Below are positions 39,969 through 48,600 of a stretch of 64,000 nt of DNA, piece by piece (within the stretch, counting starts at the first letter, position 1; each line of letters starts with the position of its first letter). The DNA is from Janthinobacterium sp051380735. Its GTDB lineage: Bacteria; Pseudomonadota; Gammaproteobacteria; Burkholderiales; Burkholderiaceae_D. Made by a program: the position numbers and the translations under genes. The stretch lies in assembly GCF_051380735.1 (NCBI RefSeq), contig NZ_JBNYXQ010000001.1:1740544-1804543 (forward strand). Reading direction: 5' to 3'. Below the pieces are notes generated by a model. That model saw only the letters and a program-made list of their open reading frames with translations, did no database searches and was not told the origin of the DNA.

Positions 39969-41083
39969 GCGCGCGTGCCCTCTTGCGCCGGCCACCATAA
40001 CCGGCGCGCGCCATCGAGGCCATGCACCAGCAGCAGCCCCATGAAGATCACGCCCCAGGCATCGCGTGCACCTTGCCAGAACAGGAACAGCAGCGGCAGC
40101 ACCAGACAGATGGATATCCACGCCAGCGCCCCCCAGCGGCGCGCATCCGACAGGCCGCCCAGCGCCAGGGTGCCGGCAAAGATCAGGGCAAACAGCGCCC
40201 CCTGCTGCGCGGCGGTCCATGCCGCCTCGTGGTTGACGTAATAGATCACCAGGCCAAACAGGATCACGCCGCCGACGCCGATATACAGTTCGGGCACGTG
40301 GAACACGCCGCGCGACTGCCAGTCGGGAAAGCGCGCGCGCAGCCATTTGAACAGTTTGCCGTTGCTGGCCAATAGCGGATTGTGGGTAGGCGTCGTGCCC
40401 TTCACGCCATAGCGCATTTCCACGCCATCGAGCTCCGGCTGGAAGCTGCCGAACAATTTATCCCACAACAGCAGGGTGCCGCCGAAATTGCGGTTGATAT
40501 AGCGCTTGTCGGTGCCGTGGTGTACCCGGTGGTGCGACGGCGTGACCATGATTTTATCGAGGATGCCGGACTTGTTGACCAGCGCATTGTGGTTGTAGAA
40601 CTGCACCGAGTAATGCAGCGACGAGATGACGACAAAGATTTCCAGCGGCAGCCCCAGCACGGCCAGGATGGCGATAAACGGAAAATTGGTCAGCGACGAA
40701 TACCAGGAATTGCGCACGCCCAGCGACAGGTTGAAATGTTCGCCCTGGTGGTGCACCACGTGCACCGCCCACAGCAGCGGAATTTTATGGTGCAGGCGGT
40801 GCATCCAGTAAAAGCACAGATCCCAGGCCACAAACGCGAACAGCCATTGGGCCGCCAGCGGCCACTGGTCGACAATATGCAGGTTGGCATGGCGCAGCAG
40901 CAGCGCAAATGCGGCCACTTCCACACCGCGAAACACCCACATCAGGATATGGCCGGAATTGAGATTGAAGATTACGTCTTTCCATGGCACCGGCGTCTTG
41001 CGTACCCATTTGAGTATCAGGAGTTCGGCCAGCACGAAGGCCAGCATGATCACGAAAGTGAGGGCAAAGGGATTGAGGTTCAT
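39965..41083 (-). CDS. Sterol desaturase/fatty-acid hydroxylase family protein
   Basis: A 372-aa membrane protein from ATG 41083 (overlaps the PAP2 stop). The histidine motifs of the family are clear: FYWMHRLHH, HVVHHQGEHFN, and TPSHHRVHHG (about 230), with membrane helices before and after. The C-terminal about 100 residues are four more hydrophobic helices beyond the catalytic part. It is a di-iron oxygenase acting on a lipid, but sterols are not expected in this organism, so the family name does not define the substrate. It is the second membrane oxygenase of the cluster besides the adjacent desaturase. Confidence 0.9.
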   Translation of the reverse strand: MNLNPFALTFVIMLAFVLAELLILKWVRKTPVPWKDVIFNLNSGHILMWVFRGVEVAAFALLLRHANLHIVDQWPLAAQWLFAFVAWDLCFYWMHRLHHKIPLLWAVHVVHHQGEHFNLSLGVRNSWYSSLTNFPFIAILAVLGLPLEIFVVISSLHYSVQFYNHNALVNKSGILDKIMVTPSHHRVHHGTDKRYINRNFGGTLLLWDKLFGSFQPELDGVEMRYGVKGTTPTHNPLLASNGKLFKWLRARFPDWQSRGVFHVPELYIGVGGVILFGLVIYYVNHEAAWTAAQQGALFALIFAGTLALGGLSDARRWGALAWISICLVLPLLFLFWQGARDAWGVIFMGLLLVHGLDGARRLWWPAQEGTRA

Positions 41084-41703
41084 GGTGCAATTTCCGCAGA
41101 AATGTTGCGACGATCTGCCGAGGATACGCGCATTTTCGCCAGCGCGCCGCCCGCCAGGCCCACCAGCAGGCCGGCGCCCAGGTCGATGCTGACATGCCGG
41201 CGCAGCGCTATGATGGCGTAGCAGATGCCCAGCGTCAGCAGCACCGCCAGTACCGAGCGCAGCGGACGCCCGCGTTCCAGCAGCGCCCAGGCGCACAGCA
41301 GGGTCAAGGCGCCGTGCAGCGAAGGCAGGCAGTTCTGCGTGGAATCCATCGTCTGCAGCATGCGCAATACCTGCGTGCTCCAGCCGGTGCCATCACCTAC
41401 CGGCGGATACGCCAGGGTGGTCGGATACAGCAGGAACACCACGCCGCAGATTAGCGCCGACACCGCCATGGCGCGCGCCAGCCAGCGCACGCGGACAGGG
41501 CTGACCACCAGGTAGGTGTGAGGGATCAGGATAAAAAAGGACAGGTACAGCCAGATCGCCGCGTCGCTATACGCAATCGCCCGGTCGATAAAGGTCTCGG
41601 GCAGTATCATTCCCTGCCCTTGCAGCAAATCACTGGAAAAATACACCAGGCCCACGCTGCCCCAGCCGGCCAGCAGATACAGCAAACGTCGGGAAAAATT
41701 CAT
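41080..41703 (-). CDS. PAP2-family membrane phosphatase
   Basis: A 207-aa protein with five or six membrane helices. The active-site elements of PAP2/type 2 phosphatidic-acid phosphatases are visible: CLPSLHGALTLL (catalytic His within SLH) and RRHVSIDLGAG (His-x3-Asp). The first K-x6-RP motif is not obvious. Such enzymes dephosphorylate lipid phosphates. It overlaps both neighbours by 4 bp in the lipid cluster, so a lipid phosphate or pyrophosphate intermediate is likely in the pathway. Also possible: a prenyl-diphosphate phosphatase. Confidence 0.85.
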   Translation of the reverse strand: MNFSRRLLYLLAGWGSVGLVYFSSDLLQGQGMILPETFIDRAIAYSDAAIWLYLSFFILIPHTYLVVSPVRVRWLARAMAVSALICGVVFLLYPTTLAYPPVGDGTGWSTQVLRMLQTMDSTQNCLPSLHGALTLLCAWALLERGRPLRSVLAVLLTLGICYAIIALRRHVSIDLGAGLLVGLAGGALAKMRVSSADRRNISAEIAP

Positions 41704-42995
41704 GGCAAGGCTAGGCGTCGGATACGGCGCCGTTTCATGGTGGGATCAAAGGCCGGCAAATCACGGCTGACGGTCCAGTCCAGCCGTTCGACCGCCACGC
41801 CCAGCCCTTGCAGCACGCCTTCCAGGTGGGCTTGCAACGCGGCCAGGCCCGCATCATCCTGCTCCGCATGCAGCTGCAAGGTGCTCGCTCCCTGCTGCAC
41901 CAGGCGATAGTCGCAATCGGCAGGCAAGGCCTGCGCAAACGCGCGCGTCAGCACATCGGCAAAGACAGCCACAGTCTGGCCGTCGAAGGGCGCAGGCAGC
42001 ACCAGCATATCGTCGCAGCGCCCTTCGATGCCTTCAATGGCACGCGTGGCGCGCCCGCAGGGGCAAGGCGTGGCGCGCGCCAGCAAGATATCGTCGAGCC
42101 GGTAGCGCACGATGGGTTGCGTAATGCGCGTAAAGTCGGTAATCACGGGCACGAAGCGCCGCTGTTGTGGGTCCAGCCACTGCGGCTCGACATGCACGTA
42201 TTCCTCGTTCAGGTGCAGCACACCGTGTTCGCAGGTGCTGGCCAGAAAACCTTCGGTGGCCTGGTAGATTTCATGCACGGCGCCAAACGCCTGCACGATC
42301 AGCGCGCGGTCCTGCGCTTCGAGCACTTCGGCCACCGAGATAACTTTTTTCGGCGCCAGGGTCAGGCGCCCCGCAATCACGCCCAGCGCAAGCTGGCGCA
42401 GCACCTGGGCCGGCGCCACGATCACGGACGGCCGGTACGCCACCAGTTCGGCGCACAGCGCGTCGAACGGCTGGAACAGGTCGTAAAAGGCAAAGGTCAG
42501 CCACGGCGAGCGCACGGCCGTGTACAGATTGCTGTTCGCGCGCAGGAACAAGGCCACTCTTTCGCCGGAAAACAGGCCGTCGGGCAGCGCCTTGGCCAGC
42601 ATCACGCCGGCCCACTGGGCTTTTTCACGCGGGCTGACGGTAAATACGGCGCGCTGCGACGAGGTGCCCGACGACAGGCCCACCGTGATCTCGCCCACCG
42701 CAGGCGTGAAGTCGCGGCTGCGCTCGGCCGCCATGGCCGCCGCCATCGCAGGCGCCAGCTTGACGCCTGCCGTGTTCATGGCGTCGAAATGCTCGATCAT
42801 CAGCGCCTTGTTCATGCTGGGCCACCGGGCCAGAGGCAGCTCGCGGAACGGCGCGAAGTACCTGCTGCGCGCGCATAGCTTGTCCATAAAGCTTGCCAGC
42901 TGGCGCTCTTGATACGCATCGAGCTGCGCGCGGCCGGCAAAGCGCAGGCGCCGCGTGCGCCAGTAGGCCAGCAGCAGCCAGAAAATGCGCTTCAA
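41700..42995 (-). CDS. F390 synthetase-like adenylate-forming enzyme
   Basis: A 431-aa protein of the PaaK/CapK (coenzyme F390 synthetase) branch of adenylate-forming ligases. The phosphate-binding loop reads VGLSSGTSSQRAVF. The adenine-site motif is YQATEGFLA. A Cys pair in ATPCPCGRATRAIEGIEGRCDD marks the usual zinc-binding segment. It should activate a carboxylic acid as an AMP ester. There is no fused thiolation domain. It is coupled by 4-bp overlaps to the MBL hydrolase and the PAP2 gene. A role comparable to OleC in olefin pathways is possible but is inference. Confidence 0.88.
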   Translation of the reverse strand: MKRIFWLLLAYWRTRRLRFAGRAQLDAYQERQLASFMDKLCARSRYFAPFRELPLARWPSMNKALMIEHFDAMNTAGVKLAPAMAAAMAAERSRDFTPAVGEITVGLSSGTSSQRAVFTVSPREKAQWAGVMLAKALPDGLFSGERVALFLRANSNLYTAVRSPWLTFAFYDLFQPFDALCAELVAYRPSVIVAPAQVLRQLALGVIAGRLTLAPKKVISVAEVLEAQDRALIVQAFGAVHEIYQATEGFLASTCEHGVLHLNEEYVHVEPQWLDPQQRRFVPVITDFTRITQPIVRYRLDDILLARATPCPCGRATRAIEGIEGRCDDMLVLPAPFDGQTVAVFADVLTRAFAQALPADCDYRLVQQGASTLQLHAEQDDAGLAALQAHLEGVLQGLGVAVERLDWTVSRDLPAFDPTMKRRRIRRLALP

Positions 42996-43822
42996 GGTCG
43001 GCCCGCCACAGGCAAGTAATCATCGGTGTCTTCATGCGTGATGCGGATCCGTGCATTGCCGCCCTGGTGCAGCTGGTGCAGGCGGTGCAGGGTCTCGTAA
43101 TAAGGCGCGCGCTTGTGCTGGATAATGAACGACAGCTCGGACGGGCCGCGCAGTTGCTGGAAGCTTTCCGGCACCCAGGCTGCATCCGACGCCAGCAAGG
43201 TCCAGCCGCTGTCTTGCAGCACGAACGCACCGAGGTGGCCGATGGCGTGGCCGGGCAGCTCGACGATATAGATCTCGCCGGTGCCGCTGACATCGCGCCC
43301 CGTCTTGAACGGGTGCAGCTCGGCCGGCAAAGCGGTTTCGGGCACGCTTTCCACAAACGCCAGGCGATCCGCTATATCAGCGGGCAGCAGCTCGGGCACA
43401 AAGGCCTTGCGCACGGCAGGGATACCGGTCAGGCCACGTACGGCGTCCCAGCCGGTCTTCGACGCCATCAGCCGCGCCTGCGGAAAGTCGCGCATGCCCG
43501 CAATATGGTCGGCATGGAAATGCGACAGCAGCAGGGTGTGGATATCGCCGGGCGATATGCCATGCGCGCGCAACTGGCCCTGCAGCGACTCGTTTTCGTC
43601 AAAAAAGATCGGCGTAACCCAAGCGTACATGCGGTACACGCCCCTGGACGTGGCAGTGCGGAAGTGTTCGGCGTAGCCGGTGTCCCACAGGTACAGGCCC
43701 GCGCGGGTCTCGATCAGGTAGGCGCGCGAAGGAAAGCAGCGGCTGGCCAGGCCACTGCCTTTGAGCACCATGCAGGACGGATGGGTGCAGTGACCGACGC
43801 GAAAAGCGGTAATGCTAGCCAT
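42992..43822 (-). CDS. Metallo-beta-lactamase-fold hydrolase
   Basis: A 276-aa soluble protein with the metal-binding motif SHFHADHIAGM (about 98-108) and additional MBL elements VELPGHAIGHLG and LLASDAAWVP. It probably hydrolyses an ester, thioester or lactone. It overlaps the NAD-dependent gene by 8 bp and the F390-like gene by 4 bp, so it is an integral step of the cluster. The length and motif spacing fit the lactonase/glyoxalase-II type of the superfamily. Specificity unknown. Confidence 0.88.
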   Translation of the reverse strand: MASITAFRVGHCTHPSCMVLKGSGLASRCFPSRAYLIETRAGLYLWDTGYAEHFRTATSRGVYRMYAWVTPIFFDENESLQGQLRAHGISPGDIHTLLLSHFHADHIAGMRDFPQARLMASKTGWDAVRGLTGIPAVRKAFVPELLPADIADRLAFVESVPETALPAELHPFKTGRDVSGTGEIYIVELPGHAIGHLGAFVLQDSGWTLLASDAAWVPESFQQLRGPSELSFIIQHKRAPYYETLHRLHQLHQGGNARIRITHEDTDDYLPVAGRP

Positions 43823-44852
43823 TGCGCTCCTTTGCCACCTGGTGCGCGGCCGCCTCCTGGCGCATCCACTGCGCCGTGCGGGCGATGCCGTCCTGCAGGC
43901 TGACGACGGGACGGTAGCCCAGCACCTTGCGCGCCTTGGCGTTGTCGAGCGTCATGTCGAAACTGAGCGCGCCGATGCTGTAAGGCGTCAGCGACGGCTC
44001 GCGGCGCGTGAAACGGGCGCCGAACTGCATCAGCCGGGCGACGGTTGCCAGTACCCGGTAAGGCATGCTGACGATCTCGAACGGCTGGCGCAGATGGTCG
44101 CCAAACAGGCTGCGCAAGATGTCGCACAGGCGCGCCGGTTCGCAGTTGGTGATATTGAAGGCGCTGCCCGACGCCAGCGTCTTGTGCAGGGTGGCCAGCC
44201 ACATGGCGTGTACCACATTGTCAACATAGGTGATGTCGATGGTGGCTGCGCCGCCATTGGGCAGCGGCAGCTTGCCGCCGCGTTCCTGCAGCACGCGCGC
44301 CAGGCGCGGTATCAGCACCTGGTCGTGCGGGCCGAAGATGGCGCGCGGGCGCAAGATCACGCACAACATCTGGCGGTGCTTGTCGGCCGCTTCCTGCACC
44401 AGTTTTTCCGCCATCGCCTTGGTGCGCGCGTAGGCGTTCACATAGACGTCGGGGCGGAAGGTTTCCGGCACTTCGTGGCGGTTGCGGTAGTCGAAATACA
44501 GGGCCGGCGTGGAGATGTGCACAAAGCGCGCCACATGCGAGGCCCCGGCCGCGCGCAGCAGCTGGCCAGTGGCGGTGACATTGGCGGCAATGAAATCGCG
44601 TTCCAGCCCCCACGGCGAGGACAGCGCGGCGCAGTGCCAGACAGCGTCCATGCCGCGTACCAGCTGATCGACCTGCTGCGGTGCGGCTTGCGCCAGGTCG
44701 AGCGGCACGAACTGGGCGCCCAGGCGTTCGAGCTCGCGGCCCACGGCCAGGTTGCGGCCGCTGGCGCGCACGTCCACGCCCTGCGACAGCAGGAAGTGCA
44801 CGGCATTGCGCCCCAGGCCGCCAGTCGCCCCCGTGACCAGTATCCGCTTCAT
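43815..44852 (-). CDS. NAD(P)-dependent epimerase/3-beta-HSD-type reductase
   Basis: A 345-aa extended SDR protein starting at ATG 44852, immediately before KRILVTGATGGLGRNAV (the Rossmann glycine motif). The catalytic YxxxK is in NAYARTKAMAEKL (Tyr about 151). RPRAIFGPHDQ and FNITNCEPA are typical of the 3-beta-HSD/OleD branch. It would reduce a beta-keto group made by the KAS III upstream. The gap to the KAS III stop is 36 bp. Confidence 0.9.
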   Translation of the reverse strand: MKRILVTGATGGLGRNAVHFLLSQGVDVRASGRNLAVGRELERLGAQFVPLDLAQAAPQQVDQLVRGMDAVWHCAALSSPWGLERDFIAANVTATGQLLRAAGASHVARFVHISTPALYFDYRNRHEVPETFRPDVYVNAYARTKAMAEKLVQEAADKHRQMLCVILRPRAIFGPHDQVLIPRLARVLQERGGKLPLPNGGAATIDITYVDNVVHAMWLATLHKTLASGSAFNITNCEPARLCDILRSLFGDHLRQPFEIVSMPYRVLATVARLMQFGARFTRREPSLTPYSIGALSFDMTLDNAKARKVLGYRPVVSLQDGIARTAQWMRQEAAAHQVAKERNG

Positions 44853-44888
44853 TACCTCATCCTCATATCGCGCATCATGGATCAAGCA

Positions 44889-45869
44889 TCACAGATCGAT
44901 TATCATGCCGCCGATGGTCAGCCCGGCGGCCGTGCCCATCATCAGCAGGCGCTGGCCCGGCACTGCCCGGCCCGTCATCACGGCCTCGTGCAACGCGGTG
45001 GGCAGCGAGGCCGCCACCTGGTTGCCATGGGTCTCGAAGATCTTGATGATTTTAGCATCGGGCACATCGAGGATGCGCGCAGCATGCGCCAGGCCCAGCG
45101 GACTGGCCTGGTGCGGCACCACCACGTCGATGCGATCGAGGCCGGCACCGGATTCGGCCACCAGCTGGTCGAGAAAAGCCGGCATGACCTTGACGGCCAG
45201 GCGGAACACGGCCTTGCCGTCCATGCGAAACAGGTAGTCTCCCGGTTCGCTGCCATTGCGCGGATTGCGCTCGGTGCCGCCACCGCGAATTTCGCAGTAG
45301 CGCCGCCCTTCCGGATACGTCGCCATCTTGTACGCGACAATGCCGGCCGTGCCGTCGCCGCGCTCGACGATGACGGCGGCGGCGCCGTCGCCGAAGATCA
45401 TCGATGCTTCCGGTTCGCTCCAGTCGACCCCACGCGAGGCGAGATCGGACGAGACAATCGCAATGTGCTTGTAGCCACCGTCGGCCAGCATCGAGGCGGC
45501 CACGCGCAAGGCCGCCATGAAACTGAGGCAACTGGCGTTGATGTCGAAGGCGGGCGTGCCGGCTGGCAGGCCCGCGTGCAGGGCGATAAAACAGGCCGTG
45601 TTCGGCAAGGCTTGTTCGGGCACGCCGCAGGCGCCAATCAACAGATCAACGTCACCCGGCTGCAGGCCGGCGTTCTTCAGCGCGTCAAGCAGGGCGGCCG
45701 CGCCCAGCTGGCTTTGCGATTCGTCGGGTGCGGCCACGAAGCGCGACAACACGCCGCTTTTTTGCAAGGTGTAGCCGGGCGGATGGCCAAGTTTTCGGTC
45801 CAGGCTGTCGGACGTCACGCTATGCGACGGCACGGCCTTGCCTGTCGCGATCAGGCGTACTGGAATCAT
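44889..45869 (-). CDS. 3-oxoacyl-ACP synthase III-like (KAS III/OleA-like)
   Basis: A 326-aa condensing enzyme starting at ATG 45869 with an AGGAAGG SD. The catalytic triad is complete: C114 in NASCLSF, H253 in VPHQAS and N283 in HGNQVAA. The dimerisation region and glycine-rich C-terminus (GTAAGLTIGGMI) fit FabH-type enzymes. It is the first gene of the overlapping seven-gene cluster rather than sitting with fab genes, so it probably makes a specialised beta-keto acyl chain or joins two acyl chains (as OleA does). Housekeeping FabH is less likely from context. Confidence 0.9.
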   Translation of the reverse strand: MIPVRLIATGKAVPSHSVTSDSLDRKLGHPPGYTLQKSGVLSRFVAAPDESQSQLGAAALLDALKNAGLQPGDVDLLIGACGVPEQALPNTACFIALHAGLPAGTPAFDINASCLSFMAALRVAASMLADGGYKHIAIVSSDLASRGVDWSEPEASMIFGDGAAAVIVERGDGTAGIVAYKMATYPEGRRYCEIRGGGTERNPRNGSEPGDYLFRMDGKAVFRLAVKVMPAFLDQLVAESGAGLDRIDVVVPHQASPLGLAHAARILDVPDAKIIKIFETHGNQVAASLPTALHEAVMTGRAVPGQRLLMMGTAAGLTIGGMIIDL

Positions 45870-45909
45870 GGGAGCCTTCCTTATTGTTATGTTGGTGAGG
45901 CGTCGTGCT

Positions 45910-46791
45910 TCATGGTATGGGCAGGGAATCGCCGCAGTGCTTGCAGAAATTGGCGTCGTCATCGATATCGCGCTCGCCACAGCCCGGACAGCGGCGGCCA
46001 GCCTGCTGGCGGCCGCCGCGCTGCACCGTCATTTCCGCGCTGATGATGCCGGTCGGCACGGCCAGTATGCCCCAGCCGAGCAGCATCATCATCGAGGCGA
46101 TGGTGCGCCCGATATCGGTCTTCGGCGTGATATCGCCAAAGCCCACCGTGGTCATGGTGCTGATGGCCCAGTAGATCGAGGTGGGGATGCTGCTGAAACC
46201 GTTGTGCGGCCCTTCCACCACATACATCACGGTGCCCAGCAAAAACACCACCATCATCACGACCGACAGAAAAATCAGGATCTTGCGCCGGCTGGCCAGC
46301 AAGGCCCGGCCCAGCATCGTGTATTCATGCACATACGACGTCAGCTTGAGGATGCGGAACATGCGCAGCAGGCGCAGGATGCGCACATCGATCAGCACAT
46401 GGGCGCCCGGCAGCAGCAGGCCGATATAGGTCGGCACGATGGCCAGCAAATCGATGATGCCGAAAAAACTGCGCGCGTAGCGCACCGGATGCTGCAGGCA
46501 CGACAGGCGCGCCAGGTATTCAATCGTGAACAGAAAGGTGAAAAACCATTCCAGCCCCACCAGCCACTGGCCGTAGCGGGCCGCCACCGAGGCGACACTG
46601 CTCAGCACCACCACCGTCACGCTGATCAGAATAGCAACGATCAGCACCAGGTCGAAGGCGCGCCCGGCCTGCGTTTCTGCCTCGAAAATAACGCCATACA
46701 TGCGCGCGCGCCAGCCCGCCTCGGGCTTGCCGTATCGTTTCTGCGCTTCCTGCGCGGAGCGCTGCTGCGGTGTCAGGGGTGCCGCCTTCAT
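45910..46791 (-). CDS. Voltage-gated-type potassium channel with zinc-ribbon tail
   Basis: A 293-aa six-helix channel. The voltage-sensor helix S4 is visible as regularly spaced arginines in RILRLLRMFRILKL (137-150). The selectivity filter is TTVGFGD (214-220), with pore and S6 helices around it. The extra C-terminal tail has a C-x2-C pair (C268/C271) and a second pair (C283/C286), reading CPGCG and FCKHCG: a zinc ribbon, not a usual channel tail. It likely conducts K+ across the inner membrane. It is the gene before the lipid cluster with a 40-bp gap to the KAS III start, so weak co-transcription is possible. Confidence 0.9.
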   Translation of the reverse strand: MKAAPLTPQQRSAQEAQKRYGKPEAGWRARMYGVIFEAETQAGRAFDLVLIVAILISVTVVVLSSVASVAARYGQWLVGLEWFFTFLFTIEYLARLSCLQHPVRYARSFFGIIDLLAIVPTYIGLLLPGAHVLIDVRILRLLRMFRILKLTSYVHEYTMLGRALLASRRKILIFLSVVMMVVFLLGTVMYVVEGPHNGFSSIPTSIYWAISTMTTVGFGDITPKTDIGRTIASMMMLLGWGILAVPTGIISAEMTVQRGGRQQAGRRCPGCGERDIDDDANFCKHCGDSLPIP

Positions 46792-46851
46792 GCTGGTATT
46801 GTGCTCATATGCTAATGATTGTATAGATTATCGCGCCAAAATGGCGACACG

Positions 46852-48597
46852 CTATGGCTGCTGGTCCAGCAGCACGGCGTTGCGGCGATCCCTTTCCGCC
46901 TGCACGATGTCAAACGCGCGCGCCTCGCTCACGCCGATGGTCTGCAGCACGGTGGCCGTCAGTTGCAGCGCAGCTTCCAGCGCCTCGGGTACGACCAGGG
47001 TGGCGCCGGCCTGCACCAGCGCCAGCGCGTGCGCTTCGTCGCGGGCGCGCGCATACACGGGCAGTTGCGGGTAGGCGCGCCGTATCGAGCGCACCGCGTG
47101 CAGCACCGAGGCCGGATGGTCCATCGTCAGCACCACCGCGCCGGCACGGTCGGCATGGACTTTCTGCAGCAGCTCGGCGCGCGAGGCGTCGCCAAAATAG
47201 ACGGCAAAGCCGCGCGGATGCAGGCTAGTGACCAGGCGCGCATCGTTCTCGATCGCCACGTAGCTGATGTCCTGCTCGGTCAGCACCCTGGCCAGCAACT
47301 GGCCCACCCTGCCGAAGCCGGCGATAATGACACTGCCCGCCGGCGGCGCGGCGCCGGCATCGAGGTCGGCCAGCTGGTGATGGTGGCGCTTGTCCCACCA
47401 GTCGCCCAGGCCGCGCGCCGCTTTCGCCAGCGCCGGCGTGGCGAACAGGCTCAGGCCCACCACCAGCATCACGAACTGCGCCGCTTCGGGCGCGACCAGC
47501 CGCTTGCCCAACGCATAGGCGACAACGATAAAGGCGAACTCACCGCCCTGCCCCAGCAGCACGCCCGAGGCCACCGCACGGCCCCAGGGAAAGCGGCCGA
47601 GGCGGAAGATCACGGCGATCACCAGGGTCTTGACGGCAAACAGGCACAGCACGGCCAGCGGTATCCAGATGGGCGAGCGGATGATTTCGCGCACATCGAT
47701 CTGCATGCCGACCGACATGAAAAACAGCCCCATCAGCAGGCCCTTGAACGGCTCGATAATCACCTCCACTTCATGGCGAAACTCAGTCTCTGCCAGCAGC
47801 AGGCCAGCCAGCAAGGCGCCGAGCGCCATCGACAAACCGGCCAGGTAGGTCAGCCCGGCAATGCCGAGGGTGCTGAGCAAGGTCAGTGCCATGAACACGT
47901 CGGGCTGGCGCTTGCCGACAAAAAACTGGAACAACGGGCGGATCACGCGCCGCCCCAGCAGATAGATCAGCAAAATGGCGCCGATCGACTTCAGGGCAGC
48001 GAAGCCGAGCAGAGCAGCCAGGTCGTCGCTGCGCCCGCTGGCGAATACATCGATCAGGATAAACAGCGGCACCACCATCAGGTCCTGGAACATCAGGATG
48101 GAAAAGCCGGCCTGGCCGCTTGGAGTCTGCAGCGCACGCTGCTCGGTCAGCAACTGCATCACGACGGCGGTCGACGACAGCGACAGCACCAGTCCCAGCA
48201 CGATGGCCGCTTCCAGCGACAGGCCAAAATAATACGCCACCGCGCCGATCAGGCAGGCGCTCACGGCCACCTGCCCCACGCCGGCGCCAAACACCCAGCG
48301 CCGCAGCGCCCACAGCCGTTCGGTGGACAGTTCCAGGCCGATCATGAACATCAGAAACATCACGCCCAGCTCGGCCAGGCCGCTGACCTGCTCGGCACGC
48401 ACAAAGGAAAAATATTTGAGCCAGGTGAAGTCAGCGGCCCACAAACCGAAGCCGAACGGCCCGAACAGCGCGCCAACGGCGAGAAATCCCAGTACCTGAT
48501 TGACTTTCAGGCGCTGCAATAGCGGAATGAAGATGCCGGCCAGGGCGAGAAACAGCAGCGTTTCGCGCAAATACGGCAGGGCGTGCTGTTCTTCCAC
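46852..48597 (-). CDS. Monovalent cation:proton antiporter (KefB/CPA2 type) with RCK domain
   Basis: A 581-aa protein. Residues about 10-390 form a CPA2 exchanger with at least ten hydrophobic helices (LLFLALAGIFIPLL, LGVMFLMFMIGLELS). A Rossmann TrkA-N/RCK domain follows, starting VIIAGFGRVGQLLARVL (about 420). This is the organisation of KefB/KefC/YbaL. It probably expels K+ or other cations in exchange for protons under ligand control. It is 3 bp downstream of the YdjM-type gene on the same strand. The ancillary KefG/KefF subunit is not adjacent. Confidence 0.92.
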   Translation of the reverse strand: MEEQHALPYLRETLLFLALAGIFIPLLQRLKVNQVLGFLAVGALFGPFGFGLWAADFTWLKYFSFVRAEQVSGLAELGVMFLMFMIGLELSTERLWALRRWVFGAGVGQVAVSACLIGAVAYYFGLSLEAAIVLGLVLSLSSTAVVMQLLTEQRALQTPSGQAGFSILMFQDLMVVPLFILIDVFASGRSDDLAALLGFAALKSIGAILLIYLLGRRVIRPLFQFFVGKRQPDVFMALTLLSTLGIAGLTYLAGLSMALGALLAGLLLAETEFRHEVEVIIEPFKGLLMGLFFMSVGMQIDVREIIRSPIWIPLAVLCLFAVKTLVIAVIFRLGRFPWGRAVASGVLLGQGGEFAFIVVAYALGKRLVAPEAAQFVMLVVGLSLFATPALAKAARGLGDWWDKRHHHQLADLDAGAAPPAGSVIIAGFGRVGQLLARVLTEQDISYVAIENDARLVTSLHPRGFAVYFGDASRAELLQKVHADRAGAVVLTMDHPASVLHAVRSIRRAYPQLPVYARARDEAHALALVQAGATLVVPEALEAALQLTATVLQTIGVSEARAFDIVQAERDRRNAVLLDQQP

Positions 48598-48600
48598 GAG

